Shown: one piece after another, positions 51,713 to 62,164 of the stretch
Numbering within the stretch: position 1 is the first letter of the stretch
Layout of the letters: each line of letters opens with the position of its first letter
Assembly: GCA_011390635.1 (NCBI GenBank)
Contig: JAABSA010000012.1
Span: forward strand, 1-64,000
DNA: 64,000 bases
Reading direction: 5' to 3'
Origin: Desulfotignum sp.
GTDB lineage: Bacteria; Desulfobacterota; Desulfobacteria; Desulfobacterales; Desulfobacteraceae
Notes under the pieces: model-generated
Databases searched by the model: none
Seen by the model: the letters and a program-made list of their open reading frames with translations, nothing else
Told to the model about the DNA's origin: nothing
Made by a program: the position numbers and the translations under genes

Positions 51713-54700
51713 TTGCTGAATCTGGTCAAAAGCAATCGAATGGAAGTGCTCATGGAGGCCCTGGCAGCACTTTTGGCCCGGGGACCGGATGATCCGTTCA
51801 CCCCTGAATGGATCGGGGTCCAGTCCCGGGGAATGAAACAATGGATTAGTCTGCGCCTGGCCGATATTCTGGGCATCAGTGCCAATGTAAAATTTGTATT
51901 TCCCAGAGAAATTATCCAGCAGTTTTTGGACCGGAACCAGGGCATCAGTGATATACCAATCCTTAATGAAGATATCTTGATCTGGTCTGTGATGGCCCAG
52001 CTTGACACTGATCCGGGCGCATCTCCTCTAAAAGATGTGACTGCCTATTTTTCACAGGACATCTCAGGAAAAAAACAGATCCAGCTGGCATCCAGAATCG
52101 CTTCAATACTGGATGACTACCAGGTGTACCGCCCTGAAATGCTCCTGGGCTGGGAAAAGAACGCCCCGCCAAAATATGCCCGAAACCCCGTGGAAAAATG
52201 GCAGTCTTTTTTGTGGCGCAATGTTGTGGAAAACAATGACTGTCCTTCTTTGCCGGCGCAGATGGAATCACTGCTGGATGCGGCTGTACACAAAAAACTG
52301 GCTGATCTGCCCCACCGCATCTGCCTGTTTGGTCTGTCAATGGTTCCGCCTTCCTTTACAGATCTTTTTTCAGCCCTGGACACGGATGTTTTTGTCTTTT
52401 TGCTCACCCCGTCCAACCAGTTCTTTTTTGATATTGCATCCCCGAAACAAATGGGGCGACTGGCCCTGGAAAATACGGCAGGCTCAGGTGCGGATCCAAT
52501 AGACGGCCATTATGAGATTGCCAATCCTTTGCTGGCATCTCTGGGACGATCCGGCAGACAGTTTCATGCCGGCCTGGAAGCATTGCACTACCTGGAACCG
52601 TTTGAAGATTTGTTCATGGATCCGGCACCGCCCGGCGCTCCTGCCTGCATGCTGCATCAGCTGCAGTCGGATATACTGCACCTGGTTGACCGTGGAAACG
52701 GCTGCGACCATAAGCCTGTGCCTGTTGCGTCCCATGACCGCTCCATCTGTATCCATGCCTGCCATTCCCCCATGCGCGAAGCCCAGGTGTTAAAAGATCT
52801 GCTGCTGGATGAATTTGTTCAAAACCCGGATCTCGCCCCCCATGAAGTGGCGGTGATGATGCCTGATATCGAGACCTATGCACCGTATATTGAAGCGGTG
52901 TTTTCCCTGGAGTATCCAGTGCCTTTCAGTATTTCCGATCGGCGGCATAAAACAGAATCTCCCACTATCGGGGCTTTTGTAAAGATCCTGGACATGAAAG
53001 GCTCCCGGTTGGAGCAGTCCCGGGTATTGGATCTGCTGCTGTGTTCCGCCATTGCTGAAAAATTTGAGATATCCCAAAACGATATCCAGATTCTTGAAGA
53101 TATGGTCAGCCGTGCCGGCATCCTCTGGGGAAAAGACAGGGAACACCGCCGGCAGGTTACGGGCAGGGGATTTCGGGAAAATACCTGGCAGTTTGGTTTG
53201 CAGCGCCTGTTCATGGGATATGCCCTGCCCGGAACCCAAGAAGTGCTGGTTAACGATGTGCTGCCCTGTCCGTTTTTTGAGGGACTTGACGCAGATGTTT
53301 TGGGGCGGTTTACCCATTTTTGCCATACCTTGTTTTATCACCTGGCAGAACTGGACGGCAAAAAAACAGTATCCCGCTGGGATACTGTTTTTACCAATCT
53401 GATTCTTGCGATGATGGCACCGGCCGAATCCCGCCAGGCTGATATCCGGTTTTTGATCCAGGCATGTGAAGGTTTGTCCCGGGGGGCAGATGCAGCTGGA
53501 TTCACCGGAGAATTGTCCTTTGAAGCAGTTTTGGATATGCTGACCACACGGCTGGACCAGACCATTGCCCAGGGCAGTTTTCTGGCGGGGGGCATCACAT
53601 TCTGCAACCTTATGCCCATGCGCAGCATTCCGTTCAAGGTGGTGGCCCTCATGGGCATGGATGAGGCATCTTTTCCCCGAAAAATATTTGTCCCGGGATT
53701 TGATCTTATATCTGCCTTTCCCTGTGCAGGGGATAAAAACATCAGGGATGAAGACCGGTATCTGTTTCTGGAAACCCTGTTGTCCGCCAGACAACGGCTG
53801 ATCATTACCTATACCGGCATGGGCATCAAAGACAATTGTCCCATTCCGTGTTCCGGGGTAATCAGCGAGCTGGCTGATGTCATGGACCAGAGCTTTGCGT
53901 TTGCGCCCGGATATACATGGTGGTTTACCCATCCGCTGCATGGCTTCAGCCAGGCTTATTTTGATCCGAACTCTGACTTTTTTTCCTATTCCGCAGACCA
54001 GTGCTGCATTGCCCGGTCCATGAATGCACCGGCCGGGGAAGGCGGCCAGACCAAAGCAGATCAGGAAAGTCAGGATCAGATCCGACAAGACCAGGTCCGT
54101 CAACATGCAGCCGGGCAATCTGCAACCGGGCAACCTGCGGCAGCAGAAATTTTGGCAGGGCAGTATCAGGCCGGGAACAATTCGAATACAGGAGAGACTG
54201 ATCCGGATTCTCCACCACAAAAAGATGGGGATACATCAGGTTCGGAGGGGGATGCCAAACCCATCACTCTTTGGGCGCTGCATCGGTTTTTCCGGCATCC
54301 TCTGGAAATGTTCTGCAAAACAGCCCTGGATATGGAATTTGCCCTGGTGGAAGAACCGCTGCCGGACAGAGAACCGTTCCAGGCATCAGGCCTGACCCGG
54401 TACCACCTGGGATCCTGGTTTTTGCAAAAAGATCCCAATGGGACACAAGGATCCGGACAGGCATGGTATCCTTTGGTGCGGGCAGGGGGGCAACTGCCCC
54501 TGGGAAATCAGGGAAGACTGCAATGGCAGTCGGTTGTGGATACAGCCCTTCCCATAAAATCGCTGGCACAAAAGCACATGCCTGATATATCTCTGGATCC
54601 GGTAACCGCTGATGTTGTCCTGGAAAACACACGAGTTTCAGGCCTTATTGCGGATCTGTTTGCCGAAGATGACAGCATTGTCCGGTGCGTGGCAGGGTTT

Positions 54701-55201
54701 GGCCGCATCAATGCCCCCCGGCTGCTGGTGAACTGGATCACCCACCTGGCCCTGACCTTGGCAATGCCGGACAGCCCGGTGGAAACCCGGCTCATCGGTC
54801 AGGATCCAACAGGCAGACAGGGCGTTGTTATCCACAAATTTGTGCCGGTGGGGGATCAGGCAGGACCGATTTTGTCCGACCTGGTTTCTGTGTATGAAAA
54901 AGGCCTGCAAAAGGCATGGGCGTTTTTTCCGAACACCTGTTTTCTGGTGGCAAAAACCCTGGCACAACATGGGTATGAGATCTCGGAATATACCCTGGGG
55001 CTGGTCCTGAAAACCGCCGAACCTGCATGGTTCAGCGCGTTTACCAAAACCGGAGAAAAAACTGACCGGTATGCGGCCGCCTGGTGTACCGGCCGGCCGG
55101 ATCCGTTTGACAATGTGGACCAGCTGTCGGCATCAGGGATTGTACCAAACGCAGTGGTGGTATACCGGCCACTGCTGGGATATCTGGAGCCGCGCCCATG
55201 A
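51713..55201 (+). CDS. recC: Exodeoxyribonuclease V subunit gamma
   Basis: The 1162-residue protein is the non-catalytic Chi-scanning subunit, recognised from conserved elements such as FTPEWIGVQSRGMKQWISLR at the start and MRSIPFKVVALMGMDEASFP in the middle. It starts at TTG 51713 after AAGGAA. Residues about 773-845 are a Gln/Gly/Asp-rich low-complexity insert not usual in RecC. The stop overlaps the recB ATG by four bases. Confidence 0.9.
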   Translation: MLNLVKSNRMEVLMEALAALLARGPDDPFTPEWIGVQSRGMKQWISLRLADILGISANVKFVFPREIIQQFLDRNQGISDIPILNEDILIWSVMAQLDTDPGASPLKDVTAYFSQDISGKKQIQLASRIASILDDYQVYRPEMLLGWEKNAPPKYARNPVEKWQSFLWRNVVENNDCPSLPAQMESLLDAAVHKKLADLPHRICLFGLSMVPPSFTDLFSALDTDVFVFLLTPSNQFFFDIASPKQMGRLALENTAGSGADPIDGHYEIANPLLASLGRSGRQFHAGLEALHYLEPFEDLFMDPAPPGAPACMLHQLQSDILHLVDRGNGCDHKPVPVASHDRSICIHACHSPMREAQVLKDLLLDEFVQNPDLAPHEVAVMMPDIETYAPYIEAVFSLEYPVPFSISDRRHKTESPTIGAFVKILDMKGSRLEQSRVLDLLLCSAIAEKFEISQNDIQILEDMVSRAGILWGKDREHRRQVTGRGFRENTWQFGLQRLFMGYALPGTQEVLVNDVLPCPFFEGLDADVLGRFTHFCHTLFYHLAELDGKKTVSRWDTVFTNLILAMMAPAESRQADIRFLIQACEGLSRGADAAGFTGELSFEAVLDMLTTRLDQTIAQGSFLAGGITFCNLMPMRSIPFKVVALMGMDEASFPRKIFVPGFDLISAFPCAGDKNIRDEDRYLFLETLLSARQRLIITYTGMGIKDNCPIPCSGVISELADVMDQSFAFAPGYTWWFTHPLHGFSQAYFDPNSDFFSYSADQCCIARSMNAPAGEGGQTKADQESQDQIRQDQVRQHAAGQSATGQPAAAEILAGQYQAGNNSNTGETDPDSPPQKDGDTSGSEGDAKPITLWALHRFFRHPLEMFCKTALDMEFALVEEPLPDREPFQASGLTRYHLGSWFLQKDPNGTQGSGQAWYPLVRAGGQLPLGNQGRLQWQSVVDTALPIKSLAQKHMPDISLDPVTADVVLENTRVSGLIADLFAEDDSIVRCVAGFGRINAPRLLVNWITHLALTLAMPDSPVETRLIGQDPTGRQGVVIHKFVPVGDQAGPILSDLVSVYEKGLQKAWAFFPNTCFLVAKTLAQHGYEISEYTLGLVLKTAEPAWFSAFTKTGEKTDRYAAAWCTGRPDPFDNVDQLSASGIVPNAVVVYRPLLGYLEPRP

Positions 55202-58200
55202 TATTGCCGCTGCACCCTTTTGAACTGGACCTTCAGAAAACCACCTTGATTGAAGCCAGTGCAGGCACGGGGAAAACCTATACCATTACCACCCTGGTTT
55301 TGCGGCTCATTGCAGCCGGTTATCCCATTGAATCAATTCTGGTGGTGACCTTTACCGAAGCTGCGGCAGCTGAACTCAAGCTGCGCATCCGCATACGTCT
55401 TTCCCGGGTGCTGGCAGGGCTGCGCCAGACAGGACCAAAACATGATGATGAACTGGTGCAGGTTCTGGCGGGCCTGTCTGATCCTGATCTGGCAGGCCGG
55501 CGCATCAGCCTTGCCTTGACATGCTTTGACCAGGCCAGCATCATGACCATCCATTCCTTTTGCCTGCAAACCCTTACAGCGCATGCCTTTGAAACAGGCA
55601 TTGCCTTTGACATGGAACTGCTGGCAGACCAGTCTGAATTTTTGCGCCAGGTGTGTATGGATTTTTTCATGACAACAATCAATGATCTGGATCCATTGAT
55701 GCTCACGCTTTTGGCCCACAAAGGGGTCACCCCCCAGACCCTTGCCAGGGACCTGAAACCAGCGGTTGCCAGGCCTGGCATCTGTATCATTCCCAAAACC
55801 CCGGGATATGAAGATGTGTGTGATCGATACCGGCAGACTGCCGCACAGATCTATTCCTGTCTGGTAAACGATGGCAAGGCTGTGGCTGACCTTATCTGTA
55901 ACCATTCCGGGCTTGACAAGCGCAGTTATTCCAAAAAAAATGTACCGGCCTGGCTTGGGGCCGCCCGTGAAAAATATGAAGCACACGGCACAGACACCCT
56001 GTTTTTGATGATGGAAAAAGGTGACAGCCTGTATAAATTCACCCCGGCCCGTATGGCGGATAAAACAAAGGCTGGGACTGTGCCGCCGGTGCATCTGTTT
56101 TTCGATCTGTGCCGGGATCTGGCTGATCTGTTCGGGAAAATGGAAACCGGTGTCATCTTTTTGAAATCAGGGTTTCCCCCATTTTACGACCAGGAGCTTG
56201 CCCGGCTGAAACAGCACCAGGGAAAATGTTTTTTTGATGACCTGGTCAATGACCTGGCCCAAGCCTTGGACAGTTCCGGAAAAAAACAGCTGATCCAGGC
56301 AGTGCGGGAAAAATATGAGGCATGCCTGATTGATGAATTCCAGGACACTGACCCGGCCCAGTACCGCATTTTTTCAAGCTTATTTTCAAACGCTTCCTCC
56401 AGGTTCGGGGGCAGCCGCCCGTTTTTTATGATCGGAGACCCAAAGCAGGCCATTTACGCTTTCAGGGGCGGCGACATTTTTGCCTATCTTGCCGCCTCCA
56501 AAGACAGCGATCAGATATTTACCCTGGAAAAAAATTATCGATCAGCACCATTGCTGGTGCAGGCTGTCAATGATCTGTTTTGTATGTCCTCCCATCCTTT
56601 TTTGTTTGATGGTATTGATTTTACCCGGGTGGGGACACCAGATGGTGCCCAAAACCGCCTGCAGGATAATAAAAAAAACAATGTCGTGCCGCTGCAGTTT
56701 GATTTTCTGCCCAGAGATGATCTGGAACTGGACCGGCAGGGTTATGTGACAAAACAGGGTGCGAAAAACCTGATTCCGAAAATGCTGGCCAGGGAGATAC
56801 ACCATGATTTGACTGCCGGATACACCCTTTTGGACAAGTCAGAAAATCATGTTGCCGTTACCCCCGGGGATATGGCTGTTCTGGTGCGCACCAACCAGGA
56901 AGCGGAAGAGGTCCATGCGGCGCTGTCACAGAAAAATATTGCTTCTTTTGTGTCCAAAACAGGGTCGGTATTTGATTCTGCCCAGGCAGTTGAACTCAAT
57001 GATATTCTCTGGGCTGTATTCCGGCCCGACCACATCGGTTTTATGAAATCGGCGTTGATCACTTCTGTGTTCGGACTTTCAATGGAAAGGCTTGCGGTCC
57101 TTTCCCAGGAGGAACTGTACCAGTGGCAGGAGCGGTTCCGGGCGTGGAAACAGATCTGGGAAACCAATGGATTCATTGCCATGATCATGGCTTTGCTGCA
57201 TTCCCCGGGCGGACTGCTCCGCCCTGCTTGCGGCATCAGTGAAAGGGGGATAACCAATCTGTATCACCTGGTGGAGCTGACTGCCCAGGCAGGACTGCAC
57301 CGGCATTTGTCCATGTTTTATCTTATGCGGTGGTACCAGAGCCAGTTGTTTTTTGACACCAGAGATGAGTCAGCAGATGAACTCAGGCTGGAAAGTGACC
57401 GCCAGGCTGTGGCCATTGTAACCATCCACAAAAGCAAAGGCCTGGAATATCCCATTGTTTATCTGCCCTATCTGTGGTCAAACACCAGGACACCATCCAC
57501 CCGGCCGCTGCTGTTCCATGATCCTGAAACTGATCTGCGGCTGTGCATGGATCTGCGGTGTGCTGATTACCATGGACCTGATACAGACGGGATGGAAAAA
57601 TCACAAACCCTGCACGCGCTTGAGGAAAAAGCGGAACAGCGGCGGCTTTTGTATGTGGCCCTGACCCGTGCGTCAGCGATGTGCCGGATATTCTGGTGCG
57701 GTATTTCAGACATTGAACATTCTGCTCTGGGCAGCATGGTGCATCCCAAAGGATGTGCCAATGATGCGGAAATGACAGCAGATTTGCAGGCGTTGGCCGG
57801 CCCCGGGAAACACATTGCAATCCAATGCCTGGCACCACCGGGAACCATCACACCCTTTGCAGAAGAAGAAAAAGAGCTGCCTGAACTGCGGGCCAGACAA
57901 ATGACCCGGCAGATCCGGCCCGGATTTGCCATCACCAGTTTCAGCACCCTGATCTCGGGCCATTCCAGCCGTCCAGTGCACATCTTGATCCAGGATCGTG
58001 ACAGGGAAACTTCCGCCCCGCTCCCGGCCCCGGAGATTGATACGCAACCTGCCGACTTTTTCTCTGCCCCCGAGTCTGAACAGCCACCAGCAGTTCCAGC
58101 TCCGAAGGCCGACCCAAAAGCTGAAGTTCCACCCCCTGAGACTGTTCCGGAACCTGCTGTCCCGGACACGGGGACAGACACCCCGGCTGGTATTGATACA

Positions 58201-58938
58201 GCAGATAAAATTATTCGCCTGCAGGCATTTCCAAAGGGGGCCGGGTCGGGAGATTTTTTTCATGCCGTGCTGGAACATATGGATTTTCAATGGGAGAAAT
58301 CAGATATCACTGCCTGTGTTTCCCGGTACCTGCACCAGTTCGGTTTTGTGGATCCCGCACTTTTTGAACCTGCTGTGGCAGCGGTGGATGATATTTTATC
58401 CACACAGCTTGTGACAACATCCGAAGGGTTCTGTCTCAAAGATATTGCCTTGTCCGACAGGATAACCGAAGCCGAGTTTTTATATGATGTGCAGACACTG
58501 CACCTGCCCGGTCTGGCGGATCTGTTCGAAAACCAGGGAATCCACAACGCCTATGCCGCCAGATTGCGGCAGCTGGATGCAGGCATTGTTACAGGGTTTG
58601 TCAAAGGATTCATCGATCTTGTGGTCAGGTATAAGGGCCGGTATTATCTCATTGACTATAAATCCAATTTTCTGGGAGATACCTATGCTGACTATTGCCT
58701 GCCCGCCTTGAATGCGGCCATGGCAGACCACCATTATATTCTGCAATACCATTTGTATGTCACCGCCTTGTACCGGTATCTGTCCTTGCGGTGTAAACAC
58801 TATGACCATGACCGGGATTTTGGCGGTGTGCTGTACCTGTTCATCCGGGGGATGCACCCGGACCGTCCCGGATCAGGGGTGTTTTTTGATAAACCGTCCC
58901 GGGCATTGATTGCAAAAATGACAAAACACAACAGGTGA
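55198..58938 (+). CDS. recB: Exodeoxyribonuclease V subunit beta
   Basis: The 1246-residue protein is the 3'-5' helicase and nuclease subunit. It has Walker A EASAGTGKTYTI (about residues 18-30), the UvrD-type motif with LIDEFQDTDPAQY, helicase motif VTIHKSKGLEYPIV and a C-terminal nuclease with GFIDLVVRYKGRYYLIDYKS. A Pro/Ala/Glu-rich segment (about 934-1002) lies before the nuclease domain. It is coupled to recC. No recD follows. Confidence 0.92.
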   Translation: MILPLHPFELDLQKTTLIEASAGTGKTYTITTLVLRLIAAGYPIESILVVTFTEAAAAELKLRIRIRLSRVLAGLRQTGPKHDDELVQVLAGLSDPDLAGRRISLALTCFDQASIMTIHSFCLQTLTAHAFETGIAFDMELLADQSEFLRQVCMDFFMTTINDLDPLMLTLLAHKGVTPQTLARDLKPAVARPGICIIPKTPGYEDVCDRYRQTAAQIYSCLVNDGKAVADLICNHSGLDKRSYSKKNVPAWLGAAREKYEAHGTDTLFLMMEKGDSLYKFTPARMADKTKAGTVPPVHLFFDLCRDLADLFGKMETGVIFLKSGFPPFYDQELARLKQHQGKCFFDDLVNDLAQALDSSGKKQLIQAVREKYEACLIDEFQDTDPAQYRIFSSLFSNASSRFGGSRPFFMIGDPKQAIYAFRGGDIFAYLAASKDSDQIFTLEKNYRSAPLLVQAVNDLFCMSSHPFLFDGIDFTRVGTPDGAQNRLQDNKKNNVVPLQFDFLPRDDLELDRQGYVTKQGAKNLIPKMLAREIHHDLTAGYTLLDKSENHVAVTPGDMAVLVRTNQEAEEVHAALSQKNIASFVSKTGSVFDSAQAVELNDILWAVFRPDHIGFMKSALITSVFGLSMERLAVLSQEELYQWQERFRAWKQIWETNGFIAMIMALLHSPGGLLRPACGISERGITNLYHLVELTAQAGLHRHLSMFYLMRWYQSQLFFDTRDESADELRLESDRQAVAIVTIHKSKGLEYPIVYLPYLWSNTRTPSTRPLLFHDPETDLRLCMDLRCADYHGPDTDGMEKSQTLHALEEKAEQRRLLYVALTRASAMCRIFWCGISDIEHSALGSMVHPKGCANDAEMTADLQALAGPGKHIAIQCLAPPGTITPFAEEEKELPELRARQMTRQIRPGFAITSFSTLISGHSSRPVHILIQDRDRETSAPLPAPEIDTQPADFFSAPESEQPPAVPAPKADPKAEVPPPETVPEPAVPDTGTDTPAGIDTADKIIRLQAFPKGAGSGDFFHAVLEHMDFQWEKSDITACVSRYLHQFGFVDPALFEPAVAAVDDILSTQLVTTSEGFCLKDIALSDRITEAEFLYDVQTLHLPGLADLFENQGIHNAYAARLRQLDAGIVTGFVKGFIDLVVRYKGRYYLIDYKSNFLGDTYADYCLPALNAAMADHHYILQYHLYVTALYRYLSLRCKHYDHDRDFGGVLYLFIRGMHPDRPGSGVFFDKPSRALIAKMTKHNR

Positions 58939-58972
58939 AAAAATCCATGTCCACGTTTGATACTATAGCATG

Positions 58973-59449
58973 TCACTTGAATCTGGCATCAGAACGTTTT
59001 TTTCTGATGTCATCATCACTGCCCTGCATCCATCCGGACCGGCTGTCTTCAACGGCATCAAATTTATTCATATAGGGTTTGATGTCCAGCAACGGGGTTT
59101 GGTCGAGCACATCAATATCTTCCACAAAAAGGGTATTTGCCTGAATTTTTTTGAGCCTGACGATGGATATGCCGATATGGTTGGGCCGCAATGGAGAGCG
59201 TGTGGAAAACACCCCCCTGGGCTGGTTGTCCATAAAAGGGGTTACAACCAGTTCCGTGCGCGCAGCCTTATGAAAACTGTACAAAAGATAAATATGGCTG
59301 AACCCTTCAAGGTCCTGCAGCCCGTCAATATATGCCTCATGAATCAGAATCTGTCCTTCGACCCCTGATGCCCCTTTGGGCTGGATGGGCATATCTTCGA
59401 TATTGGAATACGGTGAGTGTATGATCCCTATGGGTTTTATATCATGCAT
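58973..59449 (-). CDS. tRNA (N6-threonylcarbamoyladenosine37-N6)-methyltransferase-like protein (TrmO/TsaA)
   Basis: The 158-residue protein belongs to the TrmO/YaeB family, recognised by PIGIIHSPY at the N-terminus, QPRGVFSTRSPLRPNHIGIS and DIDVLDQTPLLDIKPY. TrmO methylates the t6A37 base of certain tRNAs using SAM. AAGGA precedes the ATG. The gene is convergent with recB and 34 bases from it. Confidence 0.85.
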   Translation of the reverse strand: MHDIKPIGIIHSPYSNIEDMPIQPKGASGVEGQILIHEAYIDGLQDLEGFSHIYLLYSFHKAARTELVVTPFMDNQPRGVFSTRSPLRPNHIGISIVRLKKIQANTLFVEDIDVLDQTPLLDIKPYMNKFDAVEDSRSGWMQGSDDDIRKKRSDARFK

Positions 59450-59491
59450 GATGGGTTATTCCTTTTTTGTGATTGGCATCAACCAGACAGC

Positions 59492-60910
59492 TCAGTCGGC
59501 AAGAATGGACTGGTAGAGGACATGATACTTGTTGATATTGTTGACATAGCGGACCGTTTCCCGGCCAACAATGCGCAGGGCGGCCAGTTCAACATTCCGG
59601 AACCATTGGTTTTGGTTCAGGCCCATCTTTCGGGCCATTTTCCTTGCTTTGCGGATATTTCCCGGCCCGGCATTGTATGCTGCCAGAGTAAACCGTATCT
59701 GATCACGGACAGGAATCTTTTCAGACGTAAAATACCGATCCCTGAGAAAAGCCAGATATTTTACACCGGCATGGACGTTGTTCTCCAGTAGGTGCACATT
59801 TTTAATACCGATATTCTCATCTTGAGCGGTGGACGGCAATACCTGCAAAAGCCCCACAGCACCGGCAGGACTTTCTTGGGAATGGTCCAGTTCCGATTCC
59901 TGAAATGCCATGGCCAGGATAAGCACCCAGTCAAAGCCATATTCCCGAGCATATTTTTTTATCACTTTTTTGTACTGGTTAATTTTTTCCCAATCCTCCG
60001 TGTCCAGAGGATTTTTGAGCCTGTTGTTGTTTTCATAATAGCGGTTGAAATAAATATTGCCCAGCAAGGTTCCTTTTTTATGGGTTTCTAAAAATGCATT
60101 GAGACTGGAGAGCAGCTGTGGATTGTTTTTTCTGACCCCCCATGCGATTTTTGAATCTTTTCGTAACACCACCTCTTCATGGACAGCAATATTGGGCAAA
60201 GCGTTCGCCCATGCCATGGCAATATGGCTGTCGGCAACAGTTATGCCGATGGAACCGCTGTCAACCATTTCCAGTGCGACTTCAGTCTCAATTTCTTCAT
60301 CAAGCGGGACGATGGCTACTGGTTTTTTCTTGTTTTTGCGCAGTTTTGTATTCAGTTTGACCAGGCTTTCATAGTAGCTGCTGCTTTGACGGACATGTAC
60401 TTTTTTTCCACTTAAATCAAACACAGATGCGGGCAGAAACCCCCTTTTGCGGGTTACCACAACTTCATTGATATCGGTCAGATAAGGGGTGGTGAAACGG
60501 ATGTTTTTTTTTCTTTCCGGTGTGATGGTAAGTCCTGCAGCAGCAATATCGCCATATCCCTGAACAAGCCTGGGAATCAACTGATCCCTGGACACTGTAA
60601 TAAATTCAAGCACAACTTTCAGCTCCTGGTCATCCACCTGCTGGTTTAAAAAATCTTCATATCCTTTTATCAATGCATATTCATATCCCACCAGATGTCC
60701 ATCAAAAATATAAAAATTGGTTCTGTTGACCGTTGTCAGAACCCGGATATATTTTTTCTGCAATAATCCGGACAGGTCATCATCGTAGGATTCTGTTATG
60801 TGCATATTCAAAGGCAGTGCCATCTCTTGTTTGCTCATGGCGCTGTCCTGTGAAAGCAAAAAAAGCAGCAGGGATAATACAAGCATATGCCCGGTTGATT
60901 TTTTTTTCAT
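59492..60910 (-). CDS. MltF-like protein: solute-binding domain plus lytic transglycosylase
   Basis: The 472-residue protein has a signal peptide (about 1-26), a type-3 solute-binding domain (about 30-275, with VHVRQSSSYYESLVKLNTKL-like strands) and a C-terminal SLT lytic transglycosylase domain (about 325-465) with the catalytic Glu in AFQESELDHS and AYNAGPGNI. It should cleave peptidoglycan and respond to a bound muropeptide. No clear ribosome site precedes the ATG. It is divergent from the amidoligase gene. Confidence 0.9.
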   Translation of the reverse strand: MKKKSTGHMLVLSLLLFLLSQDSAMSKQEMALPLNMHITESYDDDLSGLLQKKYIRVLTTVNRTNFYIFDGHLVGYEYALIKGYEDFLNQQVDDQELKVVLEFITVSRDQLIPRLVQGYGDIAAAGLTITPERKKNIRFTTPYLTDINEVVVTRKRGFLPASVFDLSGKKVHVRQSSSYYESLVKLNTKLRKNKKKPVAIVPLDEEIETEVALEMVDSGSIGITVADSHIAMAWANALPNIAVHEEVVLRKDSKIAWGVRKNNPQLLSSLNAFLETHKKGTLLGNIYFNRYYENNNRLKNPLDTEDWEKINQYKKVIKKYAREYGFDWVLILAMAFQESELDHSQESPAGAVGLLQVLPSTAQDENIGIKNVHLLENNVHAGVKYLAFLRDRYFTSEKIPVRDQIRFTLAAYNAGPGNIRKARKMARKMGLNQNQWFRNVELAALRIVGRETVRYVNNINKYHVLYQSILAD

Positions 60911-61108
60911 ACACTACTGCAGTTCAGCGTTTGGCGGTGCAGGAAAACTTCGGAGGTCAAAATTTGTGACATCAGGGTTTTTTTATCCCGGATCTTGTTC
61001 ATGAACACCTCCTTGATGATCTGCTAAAAATGATGACGTGGTAAAAAAGGTGAAGCACTATTTTTTGTATTTTTACACGGTTTTGAAAACAATATCCAGA
61101 TTAAATCC

Positions 61109-61137
61109 TTGACAAGCATCCATCAGAAACTGATAGT
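61109..61137 (+). promoter_or_regulatory. Sigma-70-type promoter for the amidoligase gene
   Basis: TTGACA at 61109-61114 and GATAGT at 61132-61137 are 17 bases apart. The start would be near 61144, so the in-frame start codon at 61109 falls inside the promoter and is not used. Confidence 0.45.
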
Positions 61138-61180
61138 ATTTGTACACGTTTTCTGCAAAAATGCCACAAAAAAGGATGAA

Positions 61181-62164
61181 ATGGCAAACGGTTCATATTT
61201 TAAAATACCATCCGTCACCCATACCCGGGAAAAAAAATACCGCAACGTCGGGTTTGAAATGGAATTTACCGGTCTTGATCTAAGCCGGACAACGGCTGTG
61301 GTGCAGCGGGTATTTTCCGGAAGACTTACCAGAGAATCTTCTGCTGCATGCGTGGTGGCGGTTGAAGGACTGGGAGATTTTACCATTGAACTGGACTGGA
61401 ACTTTCTCAAGCAGAAAGCGGCACAGCAGCATAAGGCCGGTCAAGGTGACTGGATTGACCTGCTCAGCCAGGCAGCCGCTCTGCTGGTACCAATGGAGGT
61501 GGTCTGCCCGCCCATTTCCGTATCTGAGCTGGACAGGCTTGATCCTCTGGTAAAAGAACTGCACCGGGCCGGGGCCAGGGGAACGGAAGACTCCATGATT
61601 GCCGCTTACGGTGTCCATATTAACACAGAGATCCCAAATCTGGATGTGTACTGCCTGTCAGCTTATCTGCGGGCATTTTCTCTTCTGCAATGGTGGCTGG
61701 TGGATACCCATCAGGTGGATTTCACCCGCCGGTTCAGCCCTTATATTGACCTGTATCCAGAGGCGTATCTTCAGCAGTTGTTTTCCCGGGTATTACGGGA
61801 TCAAAACCAGATCCGTGATGATTATCTCCAGTATAATGCCAGCCGCAACCGGGCACTTGACATGCTGCCGCTGCTTGCGCACATAAATGCAGAAGCGGTT
61901 CATAAAGCGGTTGCCGATATCAAAATAAAGGCCCGGCCGGCATTTCATTACCGCCTGCCCGATTGTCAGATTGATAAGCCGGACTGGTCCCTGGCCCATC
62001 CCTGGAATACCTGGTGGGTGGTGGAGGAACTGGCCCAGCGTCCTGATGACCTGCAGGACCTTGCCGGACAATTTCTGGCCATGCACCGGCCGCTGCTGGG
62101 TGTTTCCCGCAGCGACTGGACCGCATTGATGAGCAGATGGCTGCAAGACCACGGGTTGGCGTAA
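61181..62164 (+). CDS. Amidoligase family protein
   Basis: The 327-residue protein matches Amidoligase_2: NVGFEMEFTGLDL at the start, the FTIELDWNFLK strand, and YGVHINTEIPNLD with conserved His/Asn residues. The family is related to glutamine synthetase and gamma-glutamylcysteine ligase and is predicted to form amide bonds. AAGGA precedes the ATG at 61181. It overlaps the C26 hydrolase gene by 28 bases. The order amidoligase-glutamine amidotransferase-like hydrolase recurs in published genome-context analyses of this family (established knowledge), but the substrate is unknown. Confidence 0.85.
   Translation: MANGSYFKIPSVTHTREKKYRNVGFEMEFTGLDLSRTTAVVQRVFSGRLTRESSAACVVAVEGLGDFTIELDWNFLKQKAAQQHKAGQGDWIDLLSQAAALLVPMEVVCPPISVSELDRLDPLVKELHRAGARGTEDSMIAAYGVHINTEIPNLDVYCLSAYLRAFSLLQWWLVDTHQVDFTRRFSPYIDLYPEAYLQQLFSRVLRDQNQIRDDYLQYNASRNRALDMLPLLAHINAEAVHKAVADIKIKARPAFHYRLPDCQIDKPDWSLAHPWNTWWVVEELAQRPDDLQDLAGQFLAMHRPLLGVSRSDWTALMSRWLQDHGLA

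Noticed and set aside
52790-54220. A 476-codon open frame on the minus strand
   Set aside because: It is antisense to recC and has no recognisable domain; recC is confirmed by motifs and by coupling to recB.
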